Counted from the first letter of the stretch, positions 18,392 through 26,938 are shown. The stretch is DNA of 64,000 nt from Algoriphagus ornithinivorans (GCF_900115305.1 NZ_FOVW01000005.1:1-64000), one strand, 5' to 3'. Program-made: numbers and translations. Notes: generated from the letters alone by a model not told the origin.

Positions 18392-18913
18392 GTGGTACTA
18401 TTGGCTATTTTCATTCAATTATTTACGAGCATGACTCTTTACGACTTCCAATCCGATAGTAAGAAATCAGACTGGAGAATTATCGATGATGTGGTCATGG
18501 GTGGAAGATCTGATGGCTCATTCTCTATAAATTCAGATGGGCATGGTGTATTTGAGGGGAAAGTTTCCCTAGAAAATAATGGTGGCTTTTCATCGGTCAG
18601 ATATCAACCTGGTAAAACCATCATAGATGGAGCTTCTCAAGTAAAAATTCGGCTTCGAGGTGATGGAAAGACCTATCAATTCCGATTTAAAAGAACGAGA
18701 TCAGACTATCATTCCTACGTGGCGAGTTTCCAAACGAGCGGAGAGTGGGAGGAAATAACCATCCCCTTAAACCAATTCAAACCTGCCTTCCGAGGCAGAG
18801 ACCTCAACATGGAAAATTTCCCGGGAGATCAAGTAGAAGAAATCGCATTTTTGATTGGGAATAAAAAGGCTGAAAGCTTCAAGCTCGAGATCGACTACAT
18901 CAAATTATTCTAA
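18392..18913 (+). CDS. CIA30 family protein
   Basis: About 160-173 residues forming a jelly-roll, galactose-binding-like domain of the CIA30 family (named for a mitochondrial complex I assembly factor). Supporting motifs are DDVVMGGRSDGS, NNGGFSSVRY, the IRLRGDGKTYQFR strand and the closing EIDYIKLF. Bacterial members are usually stand-alone and have no shown role in complex I. Two starts are possible: GTG at 18392, which adds a hydrophobic leader, or ATG at 18431 (MTLYDFQSD), which gives the bare domain. I keep the longer form with doubt. The gene is followed after 20 bases by rlmF. Confidence 0.8.
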   Translation: MVLLAIFIQLFTSMTLYDFQSDSKKSDWRIIDDVVMGGRSDGSFSINSDGHGVFEGKVSLENNGGFSSVRYQPGKTIIDGASQVKIRLRGDGKTYQFRFKRTRSDYHSYVASFQTSGEWEEITIPLNQFKPAFRGRDLNMENFPGDQVEEIAFLIGNKKAESFKLEIDYIKLF

Positions 18914-18933
18914 AGGAAGGCTTATTTTGCACC

Positions 18934-19881
18934 ATGGCAAAAGCTAATCCTCAGGAAAAACCCATATTACATCCCAGAAATCTCCATCACGGATCTTACG
19001 ACTTGGAGGCGCTTGCCAAAAGCTTTCCCGGACTTGCCGAACATATACTTACCAACTCTTTTGGCAATCAAACCATTGACTTTTCTGATCCAAATGCGGT
19101 AAAGGCGCTTAATAAGGCCCTGTTGATACATTTTTACCAAGTGGATTTTTGGGATATCCCAGAAGGATTTCTAATTCCTCCGATTCCTGGCAGAGCAGAT
19201 TATATCCATTATTTAGCAGATCTTTTAGCATCCAAAAATCAGGGAAAGGTTCCTAAAGGAACTAAGGTTCAGGCCCTGGATATAGGAACTGGCGCTAATT
19301 TGATTTACCCCTTGATTGGTAGTTCAGTATATTCTTGGTCCTTCGTCGCTGCGGAAATAGAAGAGCCGGCATTGAAAAATGCTCAAGAAATCCTGGCTCA
19401 AAACCCCACATTAAACAAAAAAATCAATCTCCGGAAACAAGAAAATGAAAGCCGGATATTCAAAGGAATTATTCAACATGATGAATACTTCGATTTGACC
19501 CTTTGTAACCCTCCCTTTCACAGTTCTGCACAGGAGGCTAGACAAGGAAGTCAACGAAAAGCCAAGAATCTAAACTTAAAAAGCAATGAGCTCAATTTTG
19601 GCGGGCAAAGTCATGAACTTTGGTGCAAAGGGGGAGAGTTGGAATTTGTCGGACAATTGATTCAAGAAAGCGCTCATTTTAAGAATCAGTGTTTTTGGTT
19701 TACTTCCCTTATTTCCAAAGAAGCTAACCTCAAGCCACTTACAAATAGACTAAGGCAAGTTGCTGTAAGCGAATATGAGATTATTGAAATGGCTCAGGGC
19801 AATAAAAAATCCAGGTTTTTAGCCTGGACTTATCTGAACTCAAAACAACAAGAGAATTGGAGTAAATTCCGATGGAAATAG
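18934..19881 (+). CDS. rlmF: 23S rRNA (adenine-1618-N6)-methyltransferase
   Basis: 315 residues, related throughout to E. coli RlmF/YbiN, which methylates N6 of A1618 in 23S rRNA using S-adenosylmethionine. The N terminus LHPRNLHHGSYD is a family hallmark. The SAM-binding segment is ALDIGTGANLIYPLIG, and the catalytic tetrapeptide is NPPF in LCNPPFHSS, typical of N6-adenine methylases. It probably shares a transcript with the CIA30 gene. The stop lies one base from the end of the convergent small membrane protein gene, leaving no room for a terminator. Confidence 0.95.
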   Translation: MAKANPQEKPILHPRNLHHGSYDLEALAKSFPGLAEHILTNSFGNQTIDFSDPNAVKALNKALLIHFYQVDFWDIPEGFLIPPIPGRADYIHYLADLLASKNQGKVPKGTKVQALDIGTGANLIYPLIGSSVYSWSFVAAEIEEPALKNAQEILAQNPTLNKKINLRKQENESRIFKGIIQHDEYFDLTLCNPPFHSSAQEARQGSQRKAKNLNLKSNELNFGGQSHELWCKGGELEFVGQLIQESAHFKNQCFWFTSLISKEANLKPLTNRLRQVAVSEYEIIEMAQGNKKSRFLAWTYLNSKQQENWSKFRWK

Positions 19882-19882
19882 C

Positions 19883-20173
19883 TTATAAAGCTAAAGCCAT
19901 GGGAATTAATAGCAGATAGCCCGCTATTCCGATTACCCAACCGAAAGCCTGCTTCAGACCCGAAGAGTATCTTAATTCTTCCGTGTTTTTGAAAATAATT
20001 CCTCCTATACCTGCAGCGATTGGAGTGAAGATTAAAGGCAAAATCCAAGTGGAAGAAAAACTTCCTTGAAATGCCATGATGATCAGTAAAACACCCAAGG
20101 TTATTCCTGCGTGTTTAATGAATGTAATTCTGTTAGAACCGGAGTTCTGAAATGGATGAGCCGTCATTTCCAT
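19883..20173 (-). CDS. small three-helix membrane protein, unknown
   Basis: 96 residues. I do not recognise the family. Three hydrophobic segments are visible at about 20-40 (HAGITLGVLLIIMAF), 43-60 (WILPLIFTPIAAGIGG) and 78-96 (FGWVIGIAGYLLLIP), with a short charged loop (KNTEELRYSSG) between the second and third. It ends one base from the convergent rlmF gene. A start at the second Met (residue 3) is equally possible. Coding is supported by membrane-protein composition and clean spacing rather than by homology. Confidence 0.6.
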   Translation of the reverse strand: MEMTAHPFQNSGSNRITFIKHAGITLGVLLIIMAFQGSFSSTWILPLIFTPIAAGIGGIIFKNTEELRYSSGLKQAFGWVIGIAGYLLLIPMALAL

Positions 20174-20230
20174 GGTGGTAGTGGTTTAGTAATCAAGACT
20201 TTGTTATACGGATCAATTCCAGTACCGTTC

Positions 20231-20266
20231 AAGAAAAAACAGGTTTTTGAAGACCTGTTTTTTCTT
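20231..20266. terminator. bidirectional terminator between OsmC and the small membrane protein gene
   Basis: A perfect 14-pair stem, 20231-20244 with 20253-20266 and an eight-base loop. The stem itself contains A and T runs, so U tracts arise on both strands. It ends the osmC-like gene on the minus strand. Confidence 0.85.
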
Positions 20267-20281
20267 AAAATTTCCTAATAC

Positions 20282-20692
20282 TTAATTCAGCGTATATTCT
20301 ACTGATATTTCTGTGTTTAAGACTTTGGAGATAGGACAATTTTCCTCCGCATCTTTCACCAATTCTGCAAATTTTTCCTCTGTAATTCCATCTACCTTAG
20401 CTTTTAGCACAAGGTGGGATTTCTTCAAGGAACCATCCTCGAATGTTATATTACAAGTAACATCTAATTCCTGAGGAGGAAAATCAGCTCCGCTTAAATT
20501 AAAGCTAAGCTTCATTGCAAAGCATCCAGCATGAGCGGCAGCAATCAATTCTTCCGGATTGGTTCCAACGCCATCCTCAAATCTGGATTTAAAAGAATAT
20601 TGAGTTTTATCTAAAACTGTGCTAGGAGTAGTCAAATGACCATTACCGTCTTTTCCGCTTCCTTGCCATACGGCAGTTGCTTTTCTAATCAT
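20282..20692 (-). CDS. OsmC family peroxiredoxin
   Basis: 136 residues. A thiol-dependent peroxidase of the OsmC/Ohr superfamily that reduces organic hydroperoxides. The two catalytic cysteines are C57 (AHAGCFAM) and C119 (EENCPISKVL), at the usual positions. The N terminus RKATAVWQGSGKDGNG matches the OsmC rather than the Ohr branch. It is cytosolic, and transcribed alone with a strong terminator behind it. Confidence 0.93.
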   Translation of the reverse strand: MIRKATAVWQGSGKDGNGHLTTPSTVLDKTQYSFKSRFEDGVGTNPEELIAAAHAGCFAMKLSFNLSGADFPPQELDVTCNITFEDGSLKKSHLVLKAKVDGITEEKFAELVKDAEENCPISKVLNTEISVEYTLN

Positions 20693-20762
20693 GGATTAAA
20701 GTGTTTTGGTTAAAAATCTATCTTATCCATGTAATCAAATACGAAGCAGAATAGTTCTTGGA

Positions 20763-21092
20763 TTAGTCTGATTTCTTTGAAAATAGCTTTGCTATCCTTC
20801 GAAAAATTTGCTTTTCCTTTTCCCAGAAAAATCGGAACTGGCCGAAGATAAAGCCATAAATCAACAAGATTATTTGATAGAGTGGTAAAACCAACAAGAG
20901 ATACAGAACTGTGTTGACAAAGCCACCTTGTTCAACTCCGAAGAAATCCAAAATGGGGTTTTTGATAAATAAAATTGTAAAGCCCGTACAGGCGAAAACT
21001 ACCAAAACCAAAACTACCTGAAGTAGGCTATCAAGTTTCCATTTAGTCTGTAATCGCTGAAGAAAGCCGGGTTTTTGTTCTTTATTTTTCAT
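20763..21092 (-). CDS. DUF6787-like membrane protein
   Basis: 109 residues resembling a small family found across Bacteroidota (DUF6787). A basic N terminus with LQTKWKL is followed by two membrane helices (about 24-46 and 61-86) and a GQFRFFWEKEK motif just after the second helix, then a basic tail. Function is unknown. It lies downstream of lysC in the same direction but beyond a terminator, so it may depend on read-through or its own promoter. Confidence 0.75.
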   Translation of the reverse strand: MKNKEQKPGFLQRLQTKWKLDSLLQVVLVLVVFACTGFTILFIKNPILDFFGVEQGGFVNTVLYLLLVLPLYQIILLIYGFIFGQFRFFWEKEKQIFRRIAKLFSKKSD

Positions 21093-21114
21093 GAAAAGCT
21101 ATAGTAATTTGGAA

Positions 21115-21141
21115 AAAGGCGAGAAAAATTTCCTCGCCTTT
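21115..21141 (-). terminator. terminator after lysC
   Basis: A perfect nine-pair stem, 21115-21123 with 21133-21141, just past the lysC stop, with a U run on the minus strand formed by the left arm of the stem and the A residues preceding it. Confidence 0.8.
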
Positions 21142-21147
21142 CAATTA

Positions 21148-22467
21148 TTACCAGGTAAACACGCCCTCATTTAAGTTTTGAAGGGCATCTTTTTTAAACT
21201 TCGAGTCAATCAATAAGGAGACATTGTGTCGGCTACCTCCATAAGAAACCATACGGATAGGAAAATCAACCAAGCTATCCATCACTGATTTTACTGCACC
21301 TCTGGTTTCAGAAACCATATTACCTACAATACATATGATGGATTGATTTTCGTCCACTTCCACAGAACCCAACACCTCCAACTCCTTTAAGATTTGTTTC
21401 AGGTGAGTAAGGTCATCAATAGTCACTGACACTGCCACTTCGGAAGTGGTGATCATATCGATAGGGGTCTTATATTTTTCGAAAATCTCAAATACTCTCC
21501 TCAAGAACCCGTATGCTAAAAGCATCCTGCTGGATTTGATTTTGATGGCAGTAATTCCATCTTTGGCAGCAATCGCTTTGACGCCCTTTGCTTCAACTCC
21601 GGCTTTGATCAAAGTGCCATGGGCTTCAGGATCCATGGTATTCAAGAGTCTGACAGGCACATTGTATTGCTGAGCCGGCCAAATAGAAGCAGGATGGAGG
21701 ATTTTAGCACCGAAATAGGCCAACTCTGCCGCTTCATCGAAAGATAGCTCAGCGATAGGCCTAGTTCTGTTCACAATACGGGGATCATTATTATGCATCC
21801 CGTCAATATCTGTCCAAATCTCACAAACTGAGGCATTGATCGCTGCAGCCACGAGTGAAGCCGTGTAATCAGAACCTCCACGCTTCAAATTGTCTACTTC
21901 ATTTCTGTGGTTTTTACAGATATAACCCTGGGTAACAAATAATTTTTGTTCTGGATGCTGAGCTAAAATTGCTTTAAGTTTCTCTGAGATTTTTCCCAGT
22001 TCAGGCTCGGAATTTTCATCAATACTCATGAAATCCAAGGCAATTAAAAATACCGCAGGAATTTCGAGTTCTTCCAAAAGTGTATAAAACAACTTTGTGG
22101 ATAGCAATTCTCCCTGAGCCAGAATATCTCTATTAATCGCCTCGTTAAAGGAGATTTTCAAAATAATATTCAAAAACTCAAAATGTTCTTTGATGATATC
22201 TTCAGCCTTTGCTCTGCCTTTTTCAGTTTTTAAAAGCTGAGGATAAAAATCCATATAGTGAGCATGAAGAGCATCGATTCTCTCCTTTGCCAATATTCTA
22301 TCAGCATCAGCCAAAGCCTCTCCTATCCCTACAAGGGCATTGGTAGTTCCAGACAAAGCTGATAATACAACGATTGTGGGTTCATCTCCACGGGTTACCA
22401 GGTCTTTCACCTGATGCATACGCTCGGGCTTTCCTACAGAGGTTCCCCCGAATTTCATTACTTTCAT
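21148..22467 (-). CDS. lysC: aspartate kinase (monofunctional)
   Basis: 439 residues. Phosphorylates L-aspartate, the first step toward lysine, diaminopimelate, threonine and methionine. The kinase domain shows KFGGTSVG at the N terminus, the GGSDYTA motif in KRGGSDYTASLVAAA and TDIDGMHNNDPR. Two ACT regulatory regions follow from about residue 300 and should bind an end-product amino acid. There is no homoserine dehydrogenase domain, unlike ThrA. Met4 (MKFGG) is an alternative start. No riboswitch-like leader is evident in the 160 bases upstream. Confidence 0.96.
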   Translation of the reverse strand: MKVMKFGGTSVGKPERMHQVKDLVTRGDEPTIVVLSALSGTTNALVGIGEALADADRILAKERIDALHAHYMDFYPQLLKTEKGRAKAEDIIKEHFEFLNIILKISFNEAINRDILAQGELLSTKLFYTLLEELEIPAVFLIALDFMSIDENSEPELGKISEKLKAILAQHPEQKLFVTQGYICKNHRNEVDNLKRGGSDYTASLVAAAINASVCEIWTDIDGMHNNDPRIVNRTRPIAELSFDEAAELAYFGAKILHPASIWPAQQYNVPVRLLNTMDPEAHGTLIKAGVEAKGVKAIAAKDGITAIKIKSSRMLLAYGFLRRVFEIFEKYKTPIDMITTSEVAVSVTIDDLTHLKQILKELEVLGSVEVDENQSIICIVGNMVSETRGAVKSVMDSLVDFPIRMVSYGGSRHNVSLLIDSKFKKDALQNLNEGVFTW

Positions 22468-22629
22468 TGGTAGAGTTTGTCTTTTAGATTACCCTGAAGT
22501 CTGCTGCTTTTCGCTTGTTTATAATCAAGCAATTTCCACAATAGATTCAAGGATGAATAATAGGTTTGTTATAATAGGTAAAGCTTGAAAATAGGACTCG
22601 AGAGTCTATTCTTTTACTGCTAGTTCTCT

Positions 22630-23106
22630 TTAAAAACCAAGCATTTTGATCGCGGTGATTGCCGCTTCATCTCCTTTGTTTCCATGCTTTCCACCTGCCC
22701 GATCCATGGCCTGCTGTTGATTGTTTGGAGTTAAAACCCCAAAAATTACCGGCTTGTTATATTTCAAGCCAACATTGGTAATTCCATGGGCAACAGCATC
22801 ACAGATAAAGTCAAAATGCTTGGTCTCTCCTTGGATCACACAACCCAAGCAAATTACTGCATCTATACTTTCATCCTGAGCACACCATTGAGCTCCTAAT
22901 GTCAGTTCAAAAGAGCCTGGCACATTTTTGCGAATGATATGCTCTTTCTTTGCTCCATGCTGTAGCAATGTTTGATAAGCGCCGGAATACAATGCTTCCG
23001 TCACATCTTCATTCCACTCCGAAACAATGATTGCAAATTTTTTGCTGCTGATATCCTGGATATTCTTGGAGCTATGCTCACTTAAACTTTTTAATGATGT
23101 TGCCAT
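22630..23106 (-). CDS. ribH: 6,7-dimethyl-8-ribityllumazine synthase
   Basis: 158 residues. Condenses 5-amino-6-ribitylaminouracil with dihydroxybutanone phosphate, the penultimate step of riboflavin synthesis; the enzyme usually assembles as a 60-mer shell. Family motifs are SEWNEDVTEALYSGA, the phosphate-binding VPGSFELTLGA, LGCVIQGETKHFD and the GVLTPNNQQQAMDRAGGKHGN active-site segment. The length is standard. It lies downstream of a TPR-protein gene, an arrangement common in Bacteroidota, but a terminator separates the two here. Confidence 0.97.
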   Translation of the reverse strand: MATSLKSLSEHSSKNIQDISSKKFAIIVSEWNEDVTEALYSGAYQTLLQHGAKKEHIIRKNVPGSFELTLGAQWCAQDESIDAVICLGCVIQGETKHFDFICDAVAHGITNVGLKYNKPVIFGVLTPNNQQQAMDRAGGKHGNKGDEAAITAIKMLGF

Positions 23107-23141
23107 CTGAGGTTAATTTTTTGAAATGTGGTAAACAAAAA

Positions 23142-23170
23142 AAGAGTAAGATCCCAAGGACCTTACTCTT
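23142..23170 (-). terminator. terminator between the TPR gene and ribH
   Basis: A nine-pair perfect stem, 23142-23150 with 23162-23170, followed on the minus strand by a U run (23143-23137). Confidence 0.75.
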
Positions 23171-23193
23171 CTAATTGGTGCTAGTATTCAGCA

Positions 23194-23904
23194 TTACTTA
23201 GCGGCAAGGCCTTCTAAGCGAGCTTTGTGTTTTCGTGCAGCAGCATACTCATAAGACTCGAAATATTTCTCTTCGATCTCTCCATAAGTTGCAATAGCTT
23301 CTTGAGTCTTTCCTGCTTCTTCATAGGCTACAGCCAATTTGAATAAATACTTAGGAGTAAAGTATTTATTTTCTTCGCTGCTTGCAGCTTTCTTGTAATT
23401 GGAAATAGCCTTATCTAGGTTACCTGTTTCCAAGTATGCGTCTCCTAAAAGAGCATAAGCTTTAGATTGAACCAAGAAATCATCCGCAGAGAAATCTTCC
23501 AGATAATTGATTGCGTCAGTGAAGTTTCTTTCAGAAAGGTAAATAGACCCGATATAGAAATTAGCCAAATTGGCTGCATCAGTACGAGGATACTCTTCTA
23601 CAATCTGGAGGAATCCAGGATTAATCCCGTCTCCATTCAAGGCAAACTCAATACTATCTTGTTCATAGAAATATACCGCTTGGAACATTTCTTCCTGAGC
23701 TTTCTCATTTTGGTTTGCATTATTGATCTGGAAGAAAAGAATTCCTCCGATCAAAATGATGGCAGCGATCAAAACGCCACCTAATATTTTGCTATTTTTC
23801 TTCAAAAAAGCTTCACCTCGACCAAGCGTTTCTGCTAAAACTTCTGGGTTTTCTAGCAATTCGTTTTGCTCTTCCTGTGCTTTTTTGGATAATTTCTTTG
23901 CCAT
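23194..23904 (-). CDS. membrane-anchored TPR protein (YfgM-like)
   Basis: 236 residues. A charged cytosolic N terminus (about 1-38) is followed by one membrane helix (about 39-60, ILGGVLIAAIILIGGILFF) and a periplasmic region of TPR-like helices (for example FTDAINYLEDF, AYALLGDAYLETGNLDKAISNYKKA, KLAVAYEEAGKTQEAIATY). The plan matches E. coli YfgM, an ancillary chaperone at the Sec translocon, but this is similarity of layout only. An exact promoter element stands just upstream. Confidence 0.85.
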   Translation of the reverse strand: MAKKLSKKAQEEQNELLENPEVLAETLGRGEAFLKKNSKILGGVLIAAIILIGGILFFQINNANQNEKAQEEMFQAVYFYEQDSIEFALNGDGINPGFLQIVEEYPRTDAANLANFYIGSIYLSERNFTDAINYLEDFSADDFLVQSKAYALLGDAYLETGNLDKAISNYKKAASSEENKYFTPKYLFKLAVAYEEAGKTQEAIATYGEIEEKYFESYEYAAARKHKARLEGLAAK

Positions 23905-23923
23905 GTTACTGATTTTTCAGGCG

Positions 23924-23931
23924 CAAATATA
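23924..23931 (-). promoter_or_regulatory. -7 promoter element for the TPR gene
   Basis: TATATTTG on the minus strand, an exact TAnnTTTG match. Start of transcription near 23919 would give a 15-base leader. Confidence 0.5.
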
Positions 23932-23960
23932 CGTTTTTTATGAATTACACAAAGCCCAAT

Positions 23961-23996
23961 AAAAAAGCCATGAATCCACCTAGTTTTCATGGCTTT
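23961..23996 (-). terminator. terminator after pdhA
   Basis: A perfect 11-pair stem, 23964-23974 with 23986-23996, with a U run on the minus strand (23966-23961). It lies 18 bases past the pdhA stop. Confidence 0.83.
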
Positions 23997-24014
23997 CTGA
24001 GCTTTGGATATGAA

Positions 24015-25034
24015 TTATTCCATTACAAAAGGATAGTCCTCCTGTACGTAGACATCTTTGAAAGCATCCTGACCATCAGGCCATGGTGACTCTTCTGCAA
24101 ATTTCACAGCTTCAGTCACTTGCTTTTTCACTTTTGCATTGATTTTTTCGATCTCTTCGTCGCTTAGGATATTGTTGTCCTTAATCGTCTTCAATACTTG
24201 CTCGATAGGATCTTTTTTCTTGTAGTCCTCTACCTCTTCTTTGGTTCTGTATTTCTGAGGATCGGACATGGAGTGACCTTTGTATCTATAAGTTCTGAAT
24301 TCCAACAAAGTTGGTCCATCACCTTTTCTGGCTCTTTCGGCTGCCTCAGCCACCGCTTCATGGATAGCTTCTACATTCATTCCATCAACCGGGAATGCAG
24401 GCATATCATAAGACTCTCCGATTTGATATAGTTCGGTAACATTGGAAGTACGGGCAACTGAAGTACCCATTGCATATCCGTTGTTTTCGATCACAAAGAT
24501 CACCGGAGTCTTATAAAGCATGGCCAAGTTGAAGGCTTCATGCACAGCACCCTGACGAACCGCTCCATCACCCATATGACAAATACATAGGTTTTTGGTG
24601 CCTTTATATTTTTCAGCGAAGCCGATTCCCAGACCCATAGGTACTTGAGCACCTACGATCCCATGACCTCCCATGAAATTTCTTTCCTTATCGAAAATGT
24701 GCATAGAACCTCCTTTACCTTTGGTTGTTCCTGTTGCTTTTCCATATAATTCTGCCATCACAGCGCCTGGATCAGTACCCAAACCTAGTGGGTGTGCGTG
24801 ATCTCTGTAAGCTGTGATCCACTTATCATCTTTCTCCAAAGCTGTGATAGCTCCGGCGGCGCAAGCCTCCTGACCTATGTAAAGGTGACAGAACCCGCGT
24901 ATTTTTTGTTGACCATAAAGTTGTCCGGCTTTCTCCTCAAATCGTCTCATCAAGAGCATGCTCTCGTACCAGAACGTATAAGTTTCTTTCGAATATTTTA
25001 CCTTTGACTTGGTCGCTGCAGTTTTCTTTGCCAT
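24015..25034 (-). CDS. pdhA: pyruvate dehydrogenase E1 component, alpha subunit
   Basis: About 339 residues. Thiamine-diphosphate-dependent decarboxylation of pyruvate as part of the E1 alpha2-beta2 enzyme of the pyruvate dehydrogenase complex. The TPP motif GDGAVRQG...VIENN is present, as are the early GFCHLYIGQEA segment and the RYKGHSMSDPQKYR loop that contains the site phosphorylated in eukaryotic homologues. I start at the ATG at 25034 (MAKKTAATKS); a longer frame runs across the recF promoter region and is not supported. The beta subunit and E2 are not adjacent, so they must be encoded elsewhere. Confidence 0.93.
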   Translation of the reverse strand: MAKKTAATKSKVKYSKETYTFWYESMLLMRRFEEKAGQLYGQQKIRGFCHLYIGQEACAAGAITALEKDDKWITAYRDHAHPLGLGTDPGAVMAELYGKATGTTKGKGGSMHIFDKERNFMGGHGIVGAQVPMGLGIGFAEKYKGTKNLCICHMGDGAVRQGAVHEAFNLAMLYKTPVIFVIENNGYAMGTSVARTSNVTELYQIGESYDMPAFPVDGMNVEAIHEAVAEAAERARKGDGPTLLEFRTYRYKGHSMSDPQKYRTKEEVEDYKKKDPIEQVLKTIKDNNILSDEEIEKINAKVKKQVTEAVKFAEESPWPDGQDAFKDVYVQEDYPFVME

Positions 25035-25067
25035 ATCGTAATGATCAAAATATGCTATTTTAGGCCC

Positions 25068-25075
25068 CAAATATA
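25068..25075 (-). promoter_or_regulatory. -7 promoter element for pdhA
   Basis: TATATTTG on the minus strand, an exact TAnnTTTG. Transcription would start near 25063, leaving about 29 bases of leader before the ATG at 25034. Confidence 0.5.
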
Positions 25076-25125
25076 ACCAACCTCTCCTAAAAATCAGGCT
25101 GCCGCTAAAATAATTACCCAAACAG

Positions 25126-26226
25126 ATGTATCTAAAGTCCCTGGAACTCTTACAATTCAAAAATCATGAGAAGACCCGAATGGACTTTAGCACGCAGATT
25201 AACTGCTTTACTGGGCTAAATGGAAGTGGAAAAACCAACATTCTGGACGGAATCCACTACCTATCGCTCACCAAAAGCGCAGTGCAATCCAGTGATACCT
25301 TGAATGTGCAGCATGACAAAGATTTTTTTGCGATCAAGGGTCAATTTGAACTGGATCAAAAACCGCTGGAGGTCAGATGTACTTTTGAATTAGGAAAAAA
25401 GAAACAGATTTGGCAAAACGCAAAGGCATTAGACAAAACTTCTGAGCATGTAGGGTTAATCCCATTGGTGCTGATTGCACCAGATGATACAGAATTGATC
25501 AAAGGTGGAAGTGAGGGAAGAAGAAAATTCTTTGATGGCTTGTTATCGCAATTGGATAGAAACTATTTGAATCAACTGATCCGGTATCATCATTTTTTAA
25601 AACAGCGGAATGCCCTTTTGAAAAAATTTGCTGAAACAGGAAGAAGAGATTTGACTCTTTTGGGAAGTTATGATGAGGAGATGATTCGGTTAAGTCAGGT
25701 TTTGGCTAAGCGCAGAGCAGAATTGATGGACGAGGTGGCTCCTAGGCTTCAGGCACATTACGCTGAAATTTCACAAGGACAGGAGAAGGTTACCATTATC
25801 TATGAGACAGAGGCGCTTCGAGAGGATTTTGCAAGCTACTTTCAAGGCATTCGGAAAAAGGATTTTATAACCAAGAATTCCAATGCAGGAATTCACAAGG
25901 ATGATTACAATTTCCTGATCGGAGAGCATCCTATCCGAAAAATCGGAAGCCAAGGGCAACAGAAATCCTTTATTATTGCTCTGAAATTAGCCCAGTTTCA
26001 AATTTTTGAAAGCGCTAAGGGGGAGAAGCCTCTACTCTTATTGGATGATATTTTTGACAAACTGGACGATACCCGAATTGCCCAAATGATGCAATTGATT
26101 TCCAAACATACCTTTGGGCAGATTTTTCTGACAGATGCAAGACCCGAACGCTCACAGGCAATTTTGACCGAGCTGGATTCGGAGGTGTTTTTCTTTGGGG
26201 TTGAAAATGGCCAAGTCAGTCATTGA
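25126..26226 (+). CDS. recF: DNA replication/repair protein RecF
   Basis: 366 residues. An SMC-like ATPase that helps load RecA at gapped DNA. Walker A is GLNGSGKT (residues 30-37), the ABC signature region is GSQGQQKSFIIALKLAQF, and Walker B is LLLLDDIFDKLD. The length is normal. The start ATG is followed by the family N terminus YLKSLELLQFKNH. It diverges from pdhA. A toxin-antitoxin pair follows on the same strand after about 80 bases. Confidence 0.97.
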   Translation: MYLKSLELLQFKNHEKTRMDFSTQINCFTGLNGSGKTNILDGIHYLSLTKSAVQSSDTLNVQHDKDFFAIKGQFELDQKPLEVRCTFELGKKKQIWQNAKALDKTSEHVGLIPLVLIAPDDTELIKGGSEGRRKFFDGLLSQLDRNYLNQLIRYHHFLKQRNALLKKFAETGRRDLTLLGSYDEEMIRLSQVLAKRRAELMDEVAPRLQAHYAEISQGQEKVTIIYETEALREDFASYFQGIRKKDFITKNSNAGIHKDDYNFLIGEHPIRKIGSQGQQKSFIIALKLAQFQIFESAKGEKPLLLLDDIFDKLDDTRIAQMMQLISKHTFGQIFLTDARPERSQAILTELDSEVFFFGVENGQVSH

Positions 26227-26305
26227 AACGAACTTAAAATGGGAGATTTTCGATATAATAATTACCTTTATAAAGAGTCTTATTTTTTAATATTGATACA
26301 TAAAA

Positions 26306-26482
26306 ATGAAAGAAATGACAATTACTATAAACAAAAAAAACAAGGATGATTTAAAGAAGATTCTTAAAGAGAAAAAGGATCAAAAGGCTCAGTCCGGTAA
26401 GCTCCAAAAGCACTTTGGAAAGCTAAAAAGAAAATTGGATGGTCTTGATTATCAAATGGAAATAAGAGAGAATGAAGATTGA
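26306..26482 (+). CDS. putative VapB-like antitoxin, 58 residues
   Basis: A short gene starting with ATG at 26306 and ending in TGA at 26480-26482. The product is 58 residues and very rich in Lys, Asp and Glu. It begins MKEMTITINKKNKDDLKKI, a beta-like start (MTITIN) followed by charged helical segments, which would suit wrapping around a toxin. It overlaps the following PIN-domain gene by 11 bases, the classical antitoxin-toxin arrangement. I recognise no known DNA-binding fold, so autoregulation cannot be claimed. Identification rests on position, overlap and size. Confidence 0.7.
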   Translation: MKEMTITINKKNKDDLKKILKEKKDQKAQSGKLQKHFGKLKRKLDGLDYQMEIRENED

Positions 26483-26837
26483 TTTTTTTGCTGACACCAA
26501 TTTTTTAATTTATCTACTCGAAGGAAACAATATTGCCAAACCCTTCTTGGAATTCGATTTTGCAATCTCGTTTGTCACTGAAGTTGAATTACTTGGATTT
26601 AAAGGAATATCCAAGCCGGAAGAATTAAAGATAAAGGCACTTATCAATGATTGTTTTCTTACAGAATGGAATTTAAAAATTAAGGAATGGACCATTGACC
26701 TTAGGAAAAAGTATAACCTGCGGCTTCCAGACTCTATAATTGCCGCTTCATCCTTATCAATGGGAATACCGTTAATCACCGCAGACCAAGGATTTTCTAA
26801 GATAAAGGAATTAGATCTTATACTCCTAGAGGTTTAA
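26472..26837 (+). CDS. PIN-domain ribonuclease toxin, VapC-like
   Basis: 121 residues, a single PIN domain. The acidic metal-binding residues are in place: D8 in ADTNFLIYLLEG, E37 or E39 in TEVELLGF, D87 in LPDSIIAAS and D105 in TADQGF. VapC toxins cleave tRNA or rRNA when freed from their antitoxin. The gene overlaps the small upstream gene by 11 bases and both are read on the recF strand. A six-pair hairpin (26846-26851 with 26855-26860) lies just downstream but lacks a clean T run. The neighbourhood is slightly more AT-rich than recF, in keeping with a mobile module. Confidence 0.88.
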   Translation: MKIDFFADTNFLIYLLEGNNIAKPFLEFDFAISFVTEVELLGFKGISKPEELKIKALINDCFLTEWNLKIKEWTIDLRKKYNLRLPDSIIAASSLSMGIPLITADQGFSKIKELDLILLEV

Positions 26838-26911
26838 TTTTTAATACCTGCAATGCAGGTCAATGCACCTTTTTAGAAAGTAATTAAATACCAAAATCCC
26901 CAGAAAGAAAT

Positions 26912-26935
26912 AAAAAAGAGGCCTAAGCCTCTTTT
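26912..26935 (-). terminator. terminator after the sugar nucleotidyltransferase gene
   Basis: A perfect nine-pair stem, 26914-26922 with 26927-26935 and a four-base loop, four bases past the stop codon. A/T runs on both arms could let it also stop transcription from the toxin-antitoxin side. Confidence 0.83.
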
Positions 26936-26938
26936 CAT

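Noticed and set aside
18392-18430. Signal peptide of the CIA30 protein
   Set aside because: It exists only if the GTG at 18392 is used; the ATG at 18431 gives the bare domain, so export was not claimed.
25035-25160. Longer pdhA start
   Set aside because: It spans the divergent promoter region and the recF start; the ATG at 25034 gives the usual product.
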